Positions 31,757 to 43,984 of a stretch of 64,000 nucleotides of DNA are shown here, in pieces (position 1 is the first letter of the stretch; each line of letters opens with the position of its first letter). The notes beneath the pieces are model-generated. The model did not search any database and was not told the origin of the DNA. It saw only the letters and a list, made by a program, of their open reading frames with translations. The stretch covers positions 5,001-69,000 of the forward strand of contig NW_026731929.1 in NCBI RefSeq assembly GCF_028476545.1. Direction: 5' to 3'. The stretch is from Physella acuta (Eukaryota; Mollusca; Gastropoda; Physidae). The position numbers and the translations under genes were made by a program.

Positions 31757-33167
31757 CGGGAGTGATCTCCCCTAAACTTTCTCGAATATTCTTATATAAA
31801 GTAACAGGGGATGGGAACTCGGGCTATAGACATGATTTTTAATCCATTTTAAATACTTAAAGTTTTAAAAATAGAATAAAATCTCGTAGACAAATTAATT
31901 GCACACCAAGTTGTAACGGACACCAATCTATCAACCAGATAGATGGCGAACGCTCCCGGATTCGTTTAACTAATTATGCACAGAAGGCGACAAGCCTAAA
32001 TAAAAGAAAGTTAACTCACTAGTTCGCTAGGACTCGTAATTGATGTCTAGGGGAAACACTAGAGAAACTACTGATGTCAACAATACATTTAATCTGCATA
32101 TAACTTGTAATGAGTGTACAAAGTCGTGGCAGAACACTAGATTTATACAAGAATAAAATGGATTTACAGAATGATCAAAACCCTACTTACAAATCGTGGG
32201 AAAAAATAATATGATACACTATCACAGCTTTTAACACTTCAGAAAATCACCACAGTAATACACATCACTGCTATAAGCATAAAGAATTACTTAACCACAA
32301 GTAATATGATAATATGCTACTTAAACAACTTAGTACTACACGGCAACACACAGGGCTTATCAACTCTCAACGACGTCTGACCAAAGACTGCCCTGAGACG
32401 CCTGTGCGCAGTCTATTTATAGACTTAGGTAACATGGAAGGTCACCTTCAACTCATAAGACCATTGGTTGGGGAGGTCATATGGTCTGAATCAATCAATC
32501 ATATCTTGATGGAAAATTTCTGAGTCTAAGACTCTCTTAGTAAGACAGCAGAAAAAACCGGTCTTTGTACCACAGACCATATATGGTATTAAAGCCAAAT
32601 GTAAAAATAAACATTCCCAGACCTAAGTAGGTCACAAAGTGAACGTCAAATAAAAAAGCGCATAATAGCGTGCAATACTATTAGTACTTTTAAAATTTAC
32701 ATTATTTTTTTTGAGAAATCGGAAGTAGCGTAAATTACTACTTCCTGTCAACGGAAATTACTCAAAATTTAAAAGAAGGTAGAGAATTAGATCTTTTGCT
32801 TACATGTGAAATTTCATTTATCTATCTGAAATAGTACTCAAGTTATAGGCTTTTGAAAAATACAAAGTAGGAAAAGTACCACTTCCGTTAATTGGAAATC
32901 GATCAAAAGTTGATACGGATCTACGATTTTGATAAAATACTTATATATGAAATTTCATCAACCTAGCTGTAACGGTACTCAAGTTATCGTGTTTACACAC
33001 GGACACACACACACAGACAGACAGACAGTCACACAGACATACGGAAAAGATTGCAAAATTATGTTTTTCCGTATCACTGAGGTGTAAAACGTCGAGATTT
33101 GTAAAAATCTCGATTTTTTTTTTGCACGATTACAAGACTTTCTCTATACTTCGTATATAAGAAAAGT
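31757..33167 (-). mobile_element. Non-autonomous Helentron, interrupted by a solo LTR
   Basis: On the minus strand it starts near 33167 (ACTTTTCTTATATACGAAG), passes a short GT-rich run and AACTTGAGTACCGTTACAG, and ends in the GGGGAGATCACTCCCGG hairpin (near 31780-31757). Without the LTR it is ~690 bp and matches 45220-45853 and both ends of the autonomous copy. Moderate divergence suggests an older copy. Confidence 0.85.
31912..32636. mobile_element. Solo LTR fossil (725 bp)
   Basis: It begins TGTAACGG and ends GTCACA (TGT...ACA ends) and is flanked by a 4-bp direct duplication AAGT (31908-31911 and 32637-32640). The interrupted Helentron sequence reads through correctly once it is removed. 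A TATA-like TCTATTTATAGAC (~32409) and an AATAAA near 32607 fit LTR promoter and polyA functions. It is a single LTR with no internal region, left by LTR-LTR recombination, and is younger than the Helentron derivative it sits in. The superfamily (Ty3/gypsy or Bel/Pao) cannot be decided. Confidence 0.75.
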
Positions 33168-34041
33168 CTATAAAACTTTTAAAAAAAGAGAAAGCGATCA
33201 ATTTACTCATAATATAACAAATAAGACATGAACATTTTTTAAAAGTGACAGATGATATCTAAAAAAGGCCCTACTTTATTAAATAAAAAAAGCAAGTAAA
33301 GTTACTTCAGAAATAAATAAATGTCAAATAAAGTTATATCTGTATTAAAAAAACTTGCAGTTACTTATTCAATTTTTAAAAAATCATTAAAGACAGATAA
33401 AAAACCCACCAAGTTCTTACATATTTACTAATAAATGAAAGAAATCAACAGCACTAAATCAATGCATCTTTAAAGAAACTGACTTGATTATAAACTTTCT
33501 TTTTAAATAATTCTATGAAAGAACTGACTAACATGTATTTTTGTATATATATATATATCATTAGTTTGAACTCCTGCTAAGAGTAAAATAATACACATTA
33601 CATTTGTCAGTATTTAAAAATTAACCAGAAAGAAAGTAGTACCCTTCAATAAAATGCACAAACATCATCTTACAGACAATAATTACCTAATGCCTATGAT
33701 GAGATTTTTTAATTTTTGTTACAAAATAAGAATAATAGGGCAAAAATTTATACAACTGAGAACTTATTAGAGGAATAATTAATTTACTCATAATATAGGC
33801 ATATATCATAAACAGGACACACACAATTTGATAGATCATATTTAAAATACTTATTTCAAAAGTTGGCGAAGAAAGTTTCTTTTAAATCAGAAATGTCAAA
33901 TAAGTTATATCAGTGTTTGTCAATTAGTACAAAAAAAGTAAACATATTTACACAAAAAAGGGTACTCTTCAATCATAATGATAATAGACCATTAATTCCA
34001 AACAATGAATCTAAAGTCCCCACTCAAAATCTGTTACCATC
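33168..34041. other. AT-rich spacer downstream of the SAM-like gene
   Basis: Short similar stretches (TTTACTCATAATATA at 33202 and 33783; AAATAAGTTATATC-like words near 33320 and 33898) suggest an old internal duplication. No ORF or RNA gene is recognised. Confidence 0.4.
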
Positions 34042-34047
34042 TTTATT
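34042..34047 (-). promoter_or_regulatory. AATAAA polyadenylation signal of the SAM-like gene
   Basis: AATAAA on the minus strand about 105 bp downstream of the stop codon, followed by T-rich sequence. Confidence 0.65.
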
Positions 34048-34151
34048 AAAGTGTGTACACTGGGAGAAACGGCACTTTTTCTGAAGAACGCCTGGATATG
34101 TATCTGACATGGCACATAATATCTGCGTCCATACAACCTAGCGGCCCGTTC

Positions 34152-35800
34152 TCAGCATAGGAGGCTTGCAATTGCACCTGTGATGCATGTAGTTGCCCCG
34201 CCTCCATTGAGGCATGCATGGCTCACCTGTCTTTGCTGAGGGGCGATTTCCTCCACTTCAGCTTCTTCACCTTGAGGTTGGAGGCAACGACGAGGTGCCC
34301 TCCCACGGTTGGTGCTGTTCCCCCTATTCAGTGGTTCCACTCTTGATTTAAGCTGGCGGGCAAGTGAATAGTAACCACTGCCTCGTGGAACATCTGCATC
34401 ACCCATGTCGCAGAAGGACTCTGAGTGCATCCTCACAATGCTACTTGACACCTCACTTATTTGTGTGCGAGTGGGGTTAAGAAATCCACTGGACACTATC
34501 CTCTCAACCACAATCCTAACGAATTCTCGCCGCTGTTGTGGAGATGGCCTTTTCCTTTCCTCTATCACCCGAGAGAGAGCACTTGGCAGCCTGTTCCAGG
34601 GCATTTCGAACACGTAATCCCATTCTCGAAAATGTGTCACAACTTCACGTGGCTGCCTATCACTCGAGGTCGAAGCAGGAGGTGTAGTTGGCTGCACTGC
34701 ATGTGGCACTGCAGATTGTATGACTGCAAAGGGAACAGGAGCTGTGAATGTAAATAATATTTATCAGTTAGTAGTAAATAAATTCACTCATGGATGAACA
34801 GAATAGGGATAATATATGGCACACAGTCTTATGAAACCCACATGTCTTAGACTTTCTTTGAAGAAATAAAAAGATGAGCTACGCCAAAGTTGGCCTAAAA
34901 TGTTATAGAGTTTACTATAATCTGACACTTGAAATTAAGACCACCAAATTGTTGTTTTTTATAACACTCAGTTATAGTTGCATGGCTTTATAATTTTTTT
35001 TAATTTAACAAAATACTATTAGTTTGGTTTACACTGTGTCCATGAGGCTTATTGCTGTGGCTTACATCTAGATCTAGTACTTTTTTTTTCATTTGATAAA
35101 TATACAATAAACTTATTTATAAAGTAAGTGATCTAAAATTGAATTAATTACTGAGTAAGAAATGTAAATCTATTTTTCATAGAAAAATAATAAGGGCATA
35201 TGAAAAGACCAGGACTATCCAATAGTTTAAAAATGAAAGTATAAAAAAGATAATCCATAGAAAAAATTATCTTAAGTAATAACAAGAAAGGAAAATAACA
35301 TTAAAGTGTATGTAAGAACAATAGGTAAAAAAAAGAAAAATGCAGAGGAATCAATAATGGCAAAAAAACCCTAAAAATATTTTATCGTTGTTATAACACC
35401 TAGGCAGGACAAACGTTGGTAATCTAAATTATTCATCAATTTATTTCCCAAAATAATTTGAACATTTAAACATTAAATAAAGATTGGGAAGGCCCAAATA
35501 AAGGAAATGCATTTGAATGTTTGTCCAGTTAACTTTATTAAACTTATATTAAAATCATTGTGATAATCTTTTAATTATAAATAAATAAGAAAATGCATTA
35601 CCTTCAGTCGTTTGCCAGAAGCTGATTAGTTTCCGGGCCTGGATGATTTTCAGCACAGGTGTCAAGTCACCCTCTTTCACAAGAATCAGGTCAGCCAAAC
35701 ATGTAACTCCAATTTGTGTCAAGAGATCTTTAATCTTTATAAGGGTATCCTCATCAGTTAAAGACAAAGCAGCTTTGATTGATTCTACAATGGCCTCCAT
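34152..35800 (-). CDS. SAM-domain-like protein of a SAMD3-like family, two coding exons, ~262 aa
   Basis: Coding exon 1 is 35800-35602 and coding exon 2 is 34741-34152. The intron has donor GAAG|GTAATG and acceptor TTCACAG|CTCC and is phase 1; joining gives ...FWQTTE-APVPFAV.... The start is the first in-frame ATG of exon 35820-35602, whose upstream acceptor is TTATATTATAG|ACC; the upstream exon ends CTG|GTATGT at 36134 and has no ATG, so it is 5'UTR. Residues ~20-62 resemble a SAM-type helical bundle (LLTQIGV, DLILVKEGDL, LKIIQARKL). The second half carries FEMPWNRLP, ERKRPSPQQRREFVRIVVER and GSGYYSLARQLKSRVE, a module I recall from many SAMD3-like proteins of fish and invertebrates with unknown function. 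The C-terminus is low complexity. The frame is intact, so it is probably a functional host gene. Confidence 0.8.
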
Positions 35801-36133
35801 CAACTCAATGTTGAGATGGTCTATAATATAAACAGTCAAATTCAAAACCGACACAAAAAAATGAACAAGAAACTGTAGACAAGATAAATGAGAACAAATT
35901 CCTTCACAAAATTAAAAAAAAAAGTATCACAGATTTTCTTGTACTTTATAGATTAGATATAGATCTAGATCTAGAGTTAAAGTACTGTTTATTGTTTAAC
36001 AGGTTAAAAACGACTAGATCTAGATCTAGATCTAGATTCTAGAGCTAGATCTAGCTAGATCTAGTGAAAAATTCGTTACTGAAGTCACACTTCTTTTTAT
36101 TAAATTTAAAGATAAGAAACAATTATGACATAC

Positions 36134-36300
36134 CAGGTCTAGTTTCCCTTGAATGTAGTAATGCGATGAAGTTGAAATAAAATGCAGATGATAATGTCGT
36201 AGAATAGATTTCCTTAGATGAACAATCGAAGTTAGCCGAGAGTAGAGATGTCAAAATGGCGCTTTGACAAACTTAAGTGAAGTGGGCTGACTTCGTCGGA
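36134..36300 (-). other. 5' non-coding exon and promoter region of the SAM-like gene
   Basis: The minus-strand sequence ends in a strong donor CCTG|GTATGT. It contains a YY1-like GCGCCATTTTG (near 36255-36265) and no ATG. The transcription start is not visible and the right edge is a guess. Confidence 0.5.
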
Positions 36301-37269
36301 AACGGAAATAAACTTGCTACTCGGACTTAGGGGCCTATCCTAGAATTTTTAATTACTTTTGGGGTTTTTAATTTTGTTTTCATGTAAATAAAATATTCTT
36401 AACTCTTCAATAATACTGTTTAATTTGATGTTCAGTTAAAATAATTTGCAGATATTTTAAAATTAAAGATAAAATATTTATTTGTTGTTAATAATTGAAA
36501 TCACGCGAGGCGTTTCTGGCTTATCTAATTTTAGTCACTCTCCCGCCACGAAGGTTATGACAGGCTACGCGATAGGACTAGCGTATTTTAACGGTAAACG
36601 GGATTCGACTAGCCATATTCACGAGATGCTACCGTTTTTTAAAAATACTGTAAATTACTGTAAAAAAAAACAGTAATTTACAAGAAAAAACCGTTAATTT
36701 TTTACAGTGTAGGTTCATGTTAACTCCGCCTTTAGGCCATTGGTAGGTTCATTATAGGTTCAAATTACGTTCAAATTAGGTTCAAATTAGGTTCATGTTA
36801 TGTTTGACTTAGATTATAGTTTCACGAGCCGGCCCGCGGCATAACATACGCCGCTATTTAGTTGTTTCTAATTTTCAATAATTCATAATTTGTGAATTCG
36901 ACAGTACCAACGCTGACACTGAAAATATTTCTTTAAAACACTATAAGTAGCTCGTTAAGGACCATAACCCCCCCCCCCCTTCCTTCCCCCCCCCCCCTAC
37001 GTTTAAAATCGTTGGCTCTGCTTGTAAACATTTAGAGTGAACACAGCTCACTAAAACCATGTAGGGGTGGGGAGGTAGGGAGAGCGTTTGCAGCTTGTTT
37101 TCTAACGGCTCGAAGAGGAGAATTATATATATAGATATTAGCCACATGCTAGCTTCAAGTTAGGTTTACGTTAGTTTATAGTAGGTTCATGTTAGTATTA
37201 TGTTAGGTTGAAGTTTTGTTAGGTTTATTTTAGTATGAAGAAAGGCCCTTGTGGTGATCAGTTTATCGA
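36301..37269. other. Intergenic sequence with short repeats
   Basis: Holds a 13-bp-arm palindrome (TGTAAATTACTGT/ACAGTAATTTACA, ~36648-36682), repeats of AGGTTCAAATT / AGGTTCATGTTA (36710-36805 and 37155-37215) and C-runs (36968-36998). No gene is seen. Confidence 0.45.
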
Positions 37270-37560
37270 GTGTTCCTTCTTTTCTTCTTCGTTCTTAATT
37301 TTAGTGTGGGAAGGGATCCCCTCCAGCATAATTAAGTATACGTGTCGACTGGTTATACGCCAGATAGGCTGTTGATTCCGATTTCAGCCTGCTTTTCTTT
37401 TTTGGATTTGCTTCCATAGCCTTTGTCTAACCAAGAACAAACTACAAAACAGCAGTTGTTTGATTTTGGAGTTGTCTCTCCTAGAAGAGTGGCTGTCCCC
37501 AGGTAACAAGCCCCATCTGCCCGAGGGTTCGAACTCGAGACTTTTCGACCACGCAGACCC
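37270..37560 (+). repeat. Dispersed SINE-like repeat, copy 2
   Basis: Shares several blocks with 18090-18310. The tail carries GGGTTCGAACTCGAGAC, a B-box-like word. Confidence 0.5.
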
Positions 37561-38219
37561 CTATCGTGTGTATGACTAACTTGTATTCTATTTGAGAATT
37601 ATATTTAATTTTTGTGCCTCAAATTATTTATCACATAATCACCGCGAAAAGGATCACGTCAGTTATATCAGGTTAAATGTAGTCTCACGCCATACCTTGT
37701 ATATACGCCACATTTACTTTAAAGTGACGTAGTAGTATTTAACATCGGATCACGTTAAAATAATGTCATGTCAGTGTCACGTTACGACCTAAAATAAGAT
37801 AAACTTAACCTAAAGTAGGATCACGTGGAAAAAATGTTTAGGCAAGACCACGTTAAAGTGATGTAGTAAGTCGAACATCACACGAAGCGTGAGCACTCTA
37901 AAAGCCAATTAAATGTAAAGAGAACAGACATCCAAAAAATTGTTTTTTTTTCTAATTAAAGACATGTTCCTAGAAATTAGGTTACGTGATGGGCGTCCTT
38001 CCTACGAATAATGACGTGGAACAGAAAGGGAGACAAACTAATACATTAAAGGGAAATAACTAGATTTTAGCCTGTTATTTTATTATTACTAGATTTTGGC
38101 CTGTAATTTAATTATTTTTCTTTACAAAAATTAAACTCAAATTTCGCGTTGTTATACTTTGAATTGGCAATACACTATACGTAACGAATTAAATAAAACT
38201 ATGTGAAGAAAATCTGAAA
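37561..38219. other. Unassigned spacer
   Basis: Repeated words around GGATCACGT and CGTTAAA (37640-37870) suggest an old tandem array. No gene. Confidence 0.4.
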
Positions 38220-39015
38220 TGCTTCCACTAATCCCACCACACACAACATGCGTCCAATAATCCCACCACACGCAAAATTCGTACAATAATCCCACCCACA
38301 CAAATAATGCGTCTTCTAATCCCACCACACACAAAATGCGTCCACTAATCCCACCACACTAAATTCTACCACACTAAATTCTACCACACTAAATTCTCCC
38401 ACACTATATTCTCCCACACTAAATTCTCCCACACTATATTCTCCCATACTATATTCTCGCAAACTAAACTCTCCCACACCATAATGATCGCACTATCTCC
38501 CAAATCTAAACTCGATACAAAAATAGTCTCCACCATAATCACCAAAACATTCAAAACCTCCAGATTCCATCACACACCAGCTCCCCCCACACCATATGGA
38601 ACTAAACATTGACACAGAATATTAGTGTTAGTCACGAGAGAGCACCAATGTGTAACACAGTTCACAGCAGTTTGCTATCGTCTTTTGTTTAAGTCAAAAT
38701 AACTCGCGCTTGGAACTATTTTGTTAGGGGAGAAAACTAACATTGTTTTCTTTTAAAAGGAAATAATTATCAAATAAAACGATTAAAAAAATGAAAAAAA
38801 TTAATAATATATTTTCAAGCAAAAACAAGTAAACTAACTTTAGTGTAAATTATAGAAAATTAAATTACAAAAATATTATTTAAAATTTTTGATGATTATT
38901 TACAAAATTTTAATTACAACACATATTAATTGGTAATTATTAATTGAATAATTAGATGTCATTTATATCAAGCAGCTGTAATATTATTACCGAGAAAATT
39001 CTTAATTAGACATTC
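38220..39015 (+). repeat. Family X, copy X4, with two minisatellites
   Basis: A ~29-bp array (AATCCCACCACACACAAAAT) at 38220-38355 runs into the 15-bp CACACTAAATTCTCC array (38355-38480), linker and X tail (38630-39015). Confidence 0.85.
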
Positions 39016-39058
39016 ACTTTAAGTACCTATTGGCTAGCTTTTATTTATTTGCTTAGGC

Positions 39059-39190
39059 CAGGGGTCGGCAACCCTTTGAGACGGAAGAGCCAATAGTTAC
39101 CGTTTATAAAACATCCCAACTTGTGTGCCACTAAAATAATTTATATATTCCTCAATATTACGATCCCTGATTATGATTAGGTATATATAC

Positions 39191-39192
<2 letters not shown>
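39059..39192 (+). mobile_element. hAT-type element, left end
   Basis: Starts CAGGGGTCGGCAACCCTTTG and runs into the (AT)n that opens the Helitron at ~39193. The right end is absent. Confidence 0.6.
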
Positions 39193-39252
<60 letters not shown>

Positions 39253-41573
39253 CGCAGTGTATGTATTTCTGTGTGTCTTTTTTTCTTTTATTCATTACTA
39301 CACCTTTCATCCGATTGCCATGATACTTTAGAAAGTTGTTGAGAATACTCCTGGGGAGGTTTCTACGAAAATAAAATGGCGCCCCGGCAGTGAGCGATTC
39401 GGTTTATAAAAATAAAAGTTGATTGCGGTGGGTCCAATTTTTCTCTATTTACGGTATACAAAAATTATAAAAGTGAATTGCAGTGACACTGTTCATCCGA
39501 TAGGCATGAAACTTTAGTAAGTTGTTGACAATATTCTTGGGAAGGTTTCTGCAAAAAAAAAAAATTTCAAATTCGCAGGAGTGGCGCCCCGACAGGGCGC
39601 GATTTGTTTTTTTGTATATACGGTATATAAAAACAAAAGTCGATTTTGGTTTAGCATCGTTCATCCGATAGTCATAAGACTTTAGGGAGTTCATTATACC
39701 ACTCTAGGGAAGGGTTCTGTAAAAAAATCATTTTTAATTTCGCAAGGGCGGCGCCACGGGAGGTTCCGATTTTTCTCTATATACGGTATATAAAAATAAT
39801 AAAAGTGAATTGCAGTGACACTGTTCATCCGATAGGCATGAAACTTTAGGAAGTTGTTGACAATATTCCTGGGGAGGTTTCTGCGAAAAAAAAAATATTT
39901 CAAATTCGCAAGGGGTGGCGCCCCGACAGGGCGCGATTTGCTTTTTTTTCTATATACGGTATATAAAAATGAAAGTCGATTTTAGTTTAGCATCGTTCAT
40001 CCGATAGTCATGAGACTTTAGGGAGTTCATTATACCACTCTAGGGAAGGGTTCTGTAAAAAAAAATTAATTACTCAAGGGCGGCGCCACGGGAGGGTCAG
40101 ATTTTTTTTCTATTTACGGTATATAAAAATAATAAAAGTGAATTGCAGTGACACCGTTTATCCGATAGGCATGAAACTTTGGGGAGTTCATTATAAAACT
40201 CTAGGGAAGGGTTCTGTAAAAAATCATTTTTAATTTCGCAAGGGCGGCGCCACAGGAGGGTGCGATTTTTCTCTATATACGGTATATAAAAAGAAAAGTC
40301 GATTTTGGTGTGACACCGTTATCCGATAGCCATGAGACTTTGGGGGAGTTGATTAGAACAATTCAGGGAAGGGTTCTGTAAAAAAAAATCCTTTTTTTTT
40401 AATTTAGCAAGGGCGGCACCACGGGAGGCTGCGATTTTTCTCTATATACGTTTTATAAAATTTCGGTTTCACACCGTTCATCCGTGTACCGTGAAACTTT
40501 GGGGGGATGATTAGATCACTCAATGGTGGGGTTCTGCAAAAAATATTGTTTAATATTGCAAGGGCGGCAACCCCGGGGGAGCAATTTTTTTTCTCTATAC
40601 ACGGTATATAAAAAATAAAACTCGGATGCGGTTTATCCGAGTGCCATGAAACGTTAGGAAGTAGATGAGAATATTTCTGCAAAAAAGAAAACTAAAGTGT
40701 CTTATGGGCGGCGCCATATAGGGTACAACTTTCGTGAATACACGGTTTGGCGCCCAGAGTTTTAGAGCGACTATGTTGGCACTTAGCATCCGTTAATCGA
40801 GCGTCCTGCATAGCGAGAAAGGGGTTCTACTATATTCAGTGGTAAAACTACAACATGCTTCTAAAAATAACTTTGTAACGCGAGGAAATCCTTCAGTACA
40901 GTTTCGTCACCTTCCCAAAGATGAAAAAAATAACTTTTTGAATATGAGGATCCTACTGTAGAGTTTCCTCACTTAGCGAATGATGCAATAAGCATCTACT
41001 ATTAGACAAGCCAGGCAGAAATTGAGATCGAGCGTCTAATAATAGACCATTAGTAACGCTAGCATATTGCATCAGTCACACTGATGTTTAAAACACGTTA
41101 AATACCTTTTTAAGTGTTAAAGAAAACAATCCGGTTCATTTGTGTCGCTTTAGCGAATGACGAAATCTGCATCTTATTAACAGGATGCTATTTGGCACTA
41201 TGGCGCCTGTTAGTTTTAAGGAGCCAGGGGTCGTACGCCGCGCATATGCGGTAGTGTAATCGGGGGGTGGGGGTCCTGAGAGCGCCCCTGTGCGTCTCTG
41301 ACACATGGGCGGTCACCGAAGTGTGTTCTAACATTATTTCGGTGAGTGATTAATGTGCACTCAATGTTTACATGCGGTAGTGTAGGTAAACCCGTGTCCC
41401 GATATTTATGATTTAAGCGCAGGCATTGTTTACATTTAAATAACTCACTTTTAGAAAAAACGGTCACGCGTCTTAGAAAATATGATTGGTAACGTGTTGC
41501 TGAAATCATTCTAATACATTTCGTCAAACTTACTTCTATCCCCGCGGCAACGCACGGGGGACGGGTACGCTAG
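39193..41573 (+). mobile_element. Non-autonomous Helitron with ~8 internal tandem units
   Basis: The 3' end has the CCCCGCG hairpin and CTAG (41570-41573) followed by T. The 5' end is blurred by an AT microsatellite (39190-39251). Units of ~150-185 bp, each with a CATCCGATAGGCATGAAACT-type core and GGGCGGCGCCACGGGAGG, run to ~40700, then the same unique body as the elements at 27340 and 28030. Confidence 0.85.
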
Positions 41574-41579
41574 TATATT

Positions 41580-42227
<648 letters not shown>

Positions 42228-42299
42228 ATCGACCCGTGCTTTTTATTTAACTTATCTTCATAATCTCTTCCCCTTCGTGCCCAATACACAAATGGCAGA

Positions 42300-42480
42300 T
42301 AAAGTAAAAGATCGTGTTTCAATCACCTCGACACACAGGGAGATAATGTGGTCAGTACTAAGCCTATCCGCCTTAGTTACCTAAGGTGCGTCAGGTACCT
42401 ATTAGAGCTGGGTGAACTCACGGAGCCAACAGAACTGAGCCCGGAACTCGAGACATTCGAACTAGCAGTAGAAAGCTTTG
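42300..42480 (-). repeat. tRNA-derived SINE core, second copy
   Basis: The minus strand holds GAGTTCACCCAGCTCTAATA and GGTACCTGACGC, the core also present at 20510-20700, and GTTCCGGGCTCAGTTC on the head side. Confidence 0.55.
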
Positions 42481-42489
42481 TGTTTAGTA

Positions 42490-43440
42490 TTATAGCTTAA
42501 AAAGTGTACTCTTACTTTTGTAATTTAGCGCTTGTGAAAGCTCGTTAATATATAGGGTATAAGACATGCTTTTTCACTACTATTTAGTCTTAGATGAAAA
42601 AATAAATAAAGCACCGTTATACAAATGACGCAATCCGTCACATTGTCACATAATCAGGAGGTCGATTAAACCACACGCAAAAGGACAACTCCCCGCACCT
42701 CCACTAATCCAAACACCCCCACTCAACTTATTCACAGTAACCTCAATCACACGTAGATTTATTTATATACACACACACTCCCCCACAAAAAATTTCCCAC
42801 ACTAAATTCTCCCATACTCAATTCTCCCACACTAAATTCCCCCCACGCTAAATACCCACACACTAAATTCTCGCACACTAAATTCTCCCACACTAAATTT
42901 TACTACACTAAACTCTCCCACACTAAAAATCTCCCAAAGCTAAACTCGATACAAAAATAGTCTCTACCAAAATCACCCAAACATTCAATTCCCCCTCACT
43001 AGATTCCATCACACATTCCCCCCCCCCCCCCACCCCACATGGAACTAAACGCTGACACAGAATATTAGTGTTAGTCCCGGGAGTGCACCATGGTGTAACA
43101 CAGTTCACATCAGTTTGCTCATGTCTTTTGTTTGAGTCAAAATATCTCGAACGTAGAACTTTTTTGTTAAGGGAGAAAACAAATATTGAGTTTTTTTCAA
43201 GGGAGGTAATCATAAAATTAAATGATTAGAAGAAATGGAAAAAATAATAATATATTTTTACGCAAAAACAAATAAACAAATATTAGTATAAATTATAGAA
43301 AATAAAATTTCAAAAAAAGTATTTAAAATCTTTGGTGATTAATAACAAAATGTTAATTAAAACTCCTAGTAATTGTTAGTTGTTATTCGAATAATTAGAA
43401 ATTACTTATATCAACCAACCTTATTATTAATACCGAGAAA
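42490..43440 (+). repeat. Family X, copy X5 (most complete)
   Basis: The body starts AAAAAGTGTACTCTTACTTT (near 42499), then CAATCCGTCACATTGTCACA, a 15-bp array (42790-42925), linker, C-run and tail (43065-43440). 63530-63790 and 55735-55950 share the body start. The whole unit is about 950 bp. The superfamily is unknown: no clear terminal repeats, target duplication or polyA was found. Confidence 0.85.
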
Positions 43441-43479
43441 ACTCTACACGTATTGTTTAACATCAATTGATTTTCATTT

Positions 43480-43620
43480 TGTTCATGTTTAAGACAATTT
43501 TTATTAATGTTTGAACTATGTTAAATACATACTATGTCAAGCACACACACATTTGTATATATCGATGTAATGATTTCCATTTGAAAATAAAGATATTTAA
43601 AAAAAAAAAAAAAAAAAAAT
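43480..43620 (+). mobile_element. Retroposon 3' end with polyA
   Basis: AATAAAG (43585-43591) is followed after ~10 nt by a ~20-nt A tract. The 5' extent is unknown. Confidence 0.4.
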
Positions 43621-43783
43621 GTGAGTGTCACCTAAACAAAACACTTGTGTATGGTCCTAATGAACCACAAAACATGTCACATGATCAATGTGTGTAAAAA
43701 GATTTTACATCCTTGACAAACAATCAGCCACAACATTATCAATACCCTTAATGTGGGAAATTTCCAGATTAAAATTTTGGAAA

Positions 43784-43829
<46 letters not shown>

Positions 43830-43984
43830 TTACGTGAAGACCCCCCCCTCCCCCCCACCCTCTCCTATTACGGGTGCTTTAAATTACCCGACCCTCCTTC
43901 ACCAACGTTCTTAGGCCGTCACGCGAAAAAACATCTCCAACAATTAGTGGAGGCAAGAACACCACAACAAAGCAAACGATTTGC
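43621..43984. other. Spacer with A-run and C-run
   Basis: A second A tract (43788-43814) and TATA microsatellite are followed by C-rich DNA. No gene. Confidence 0.4.
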
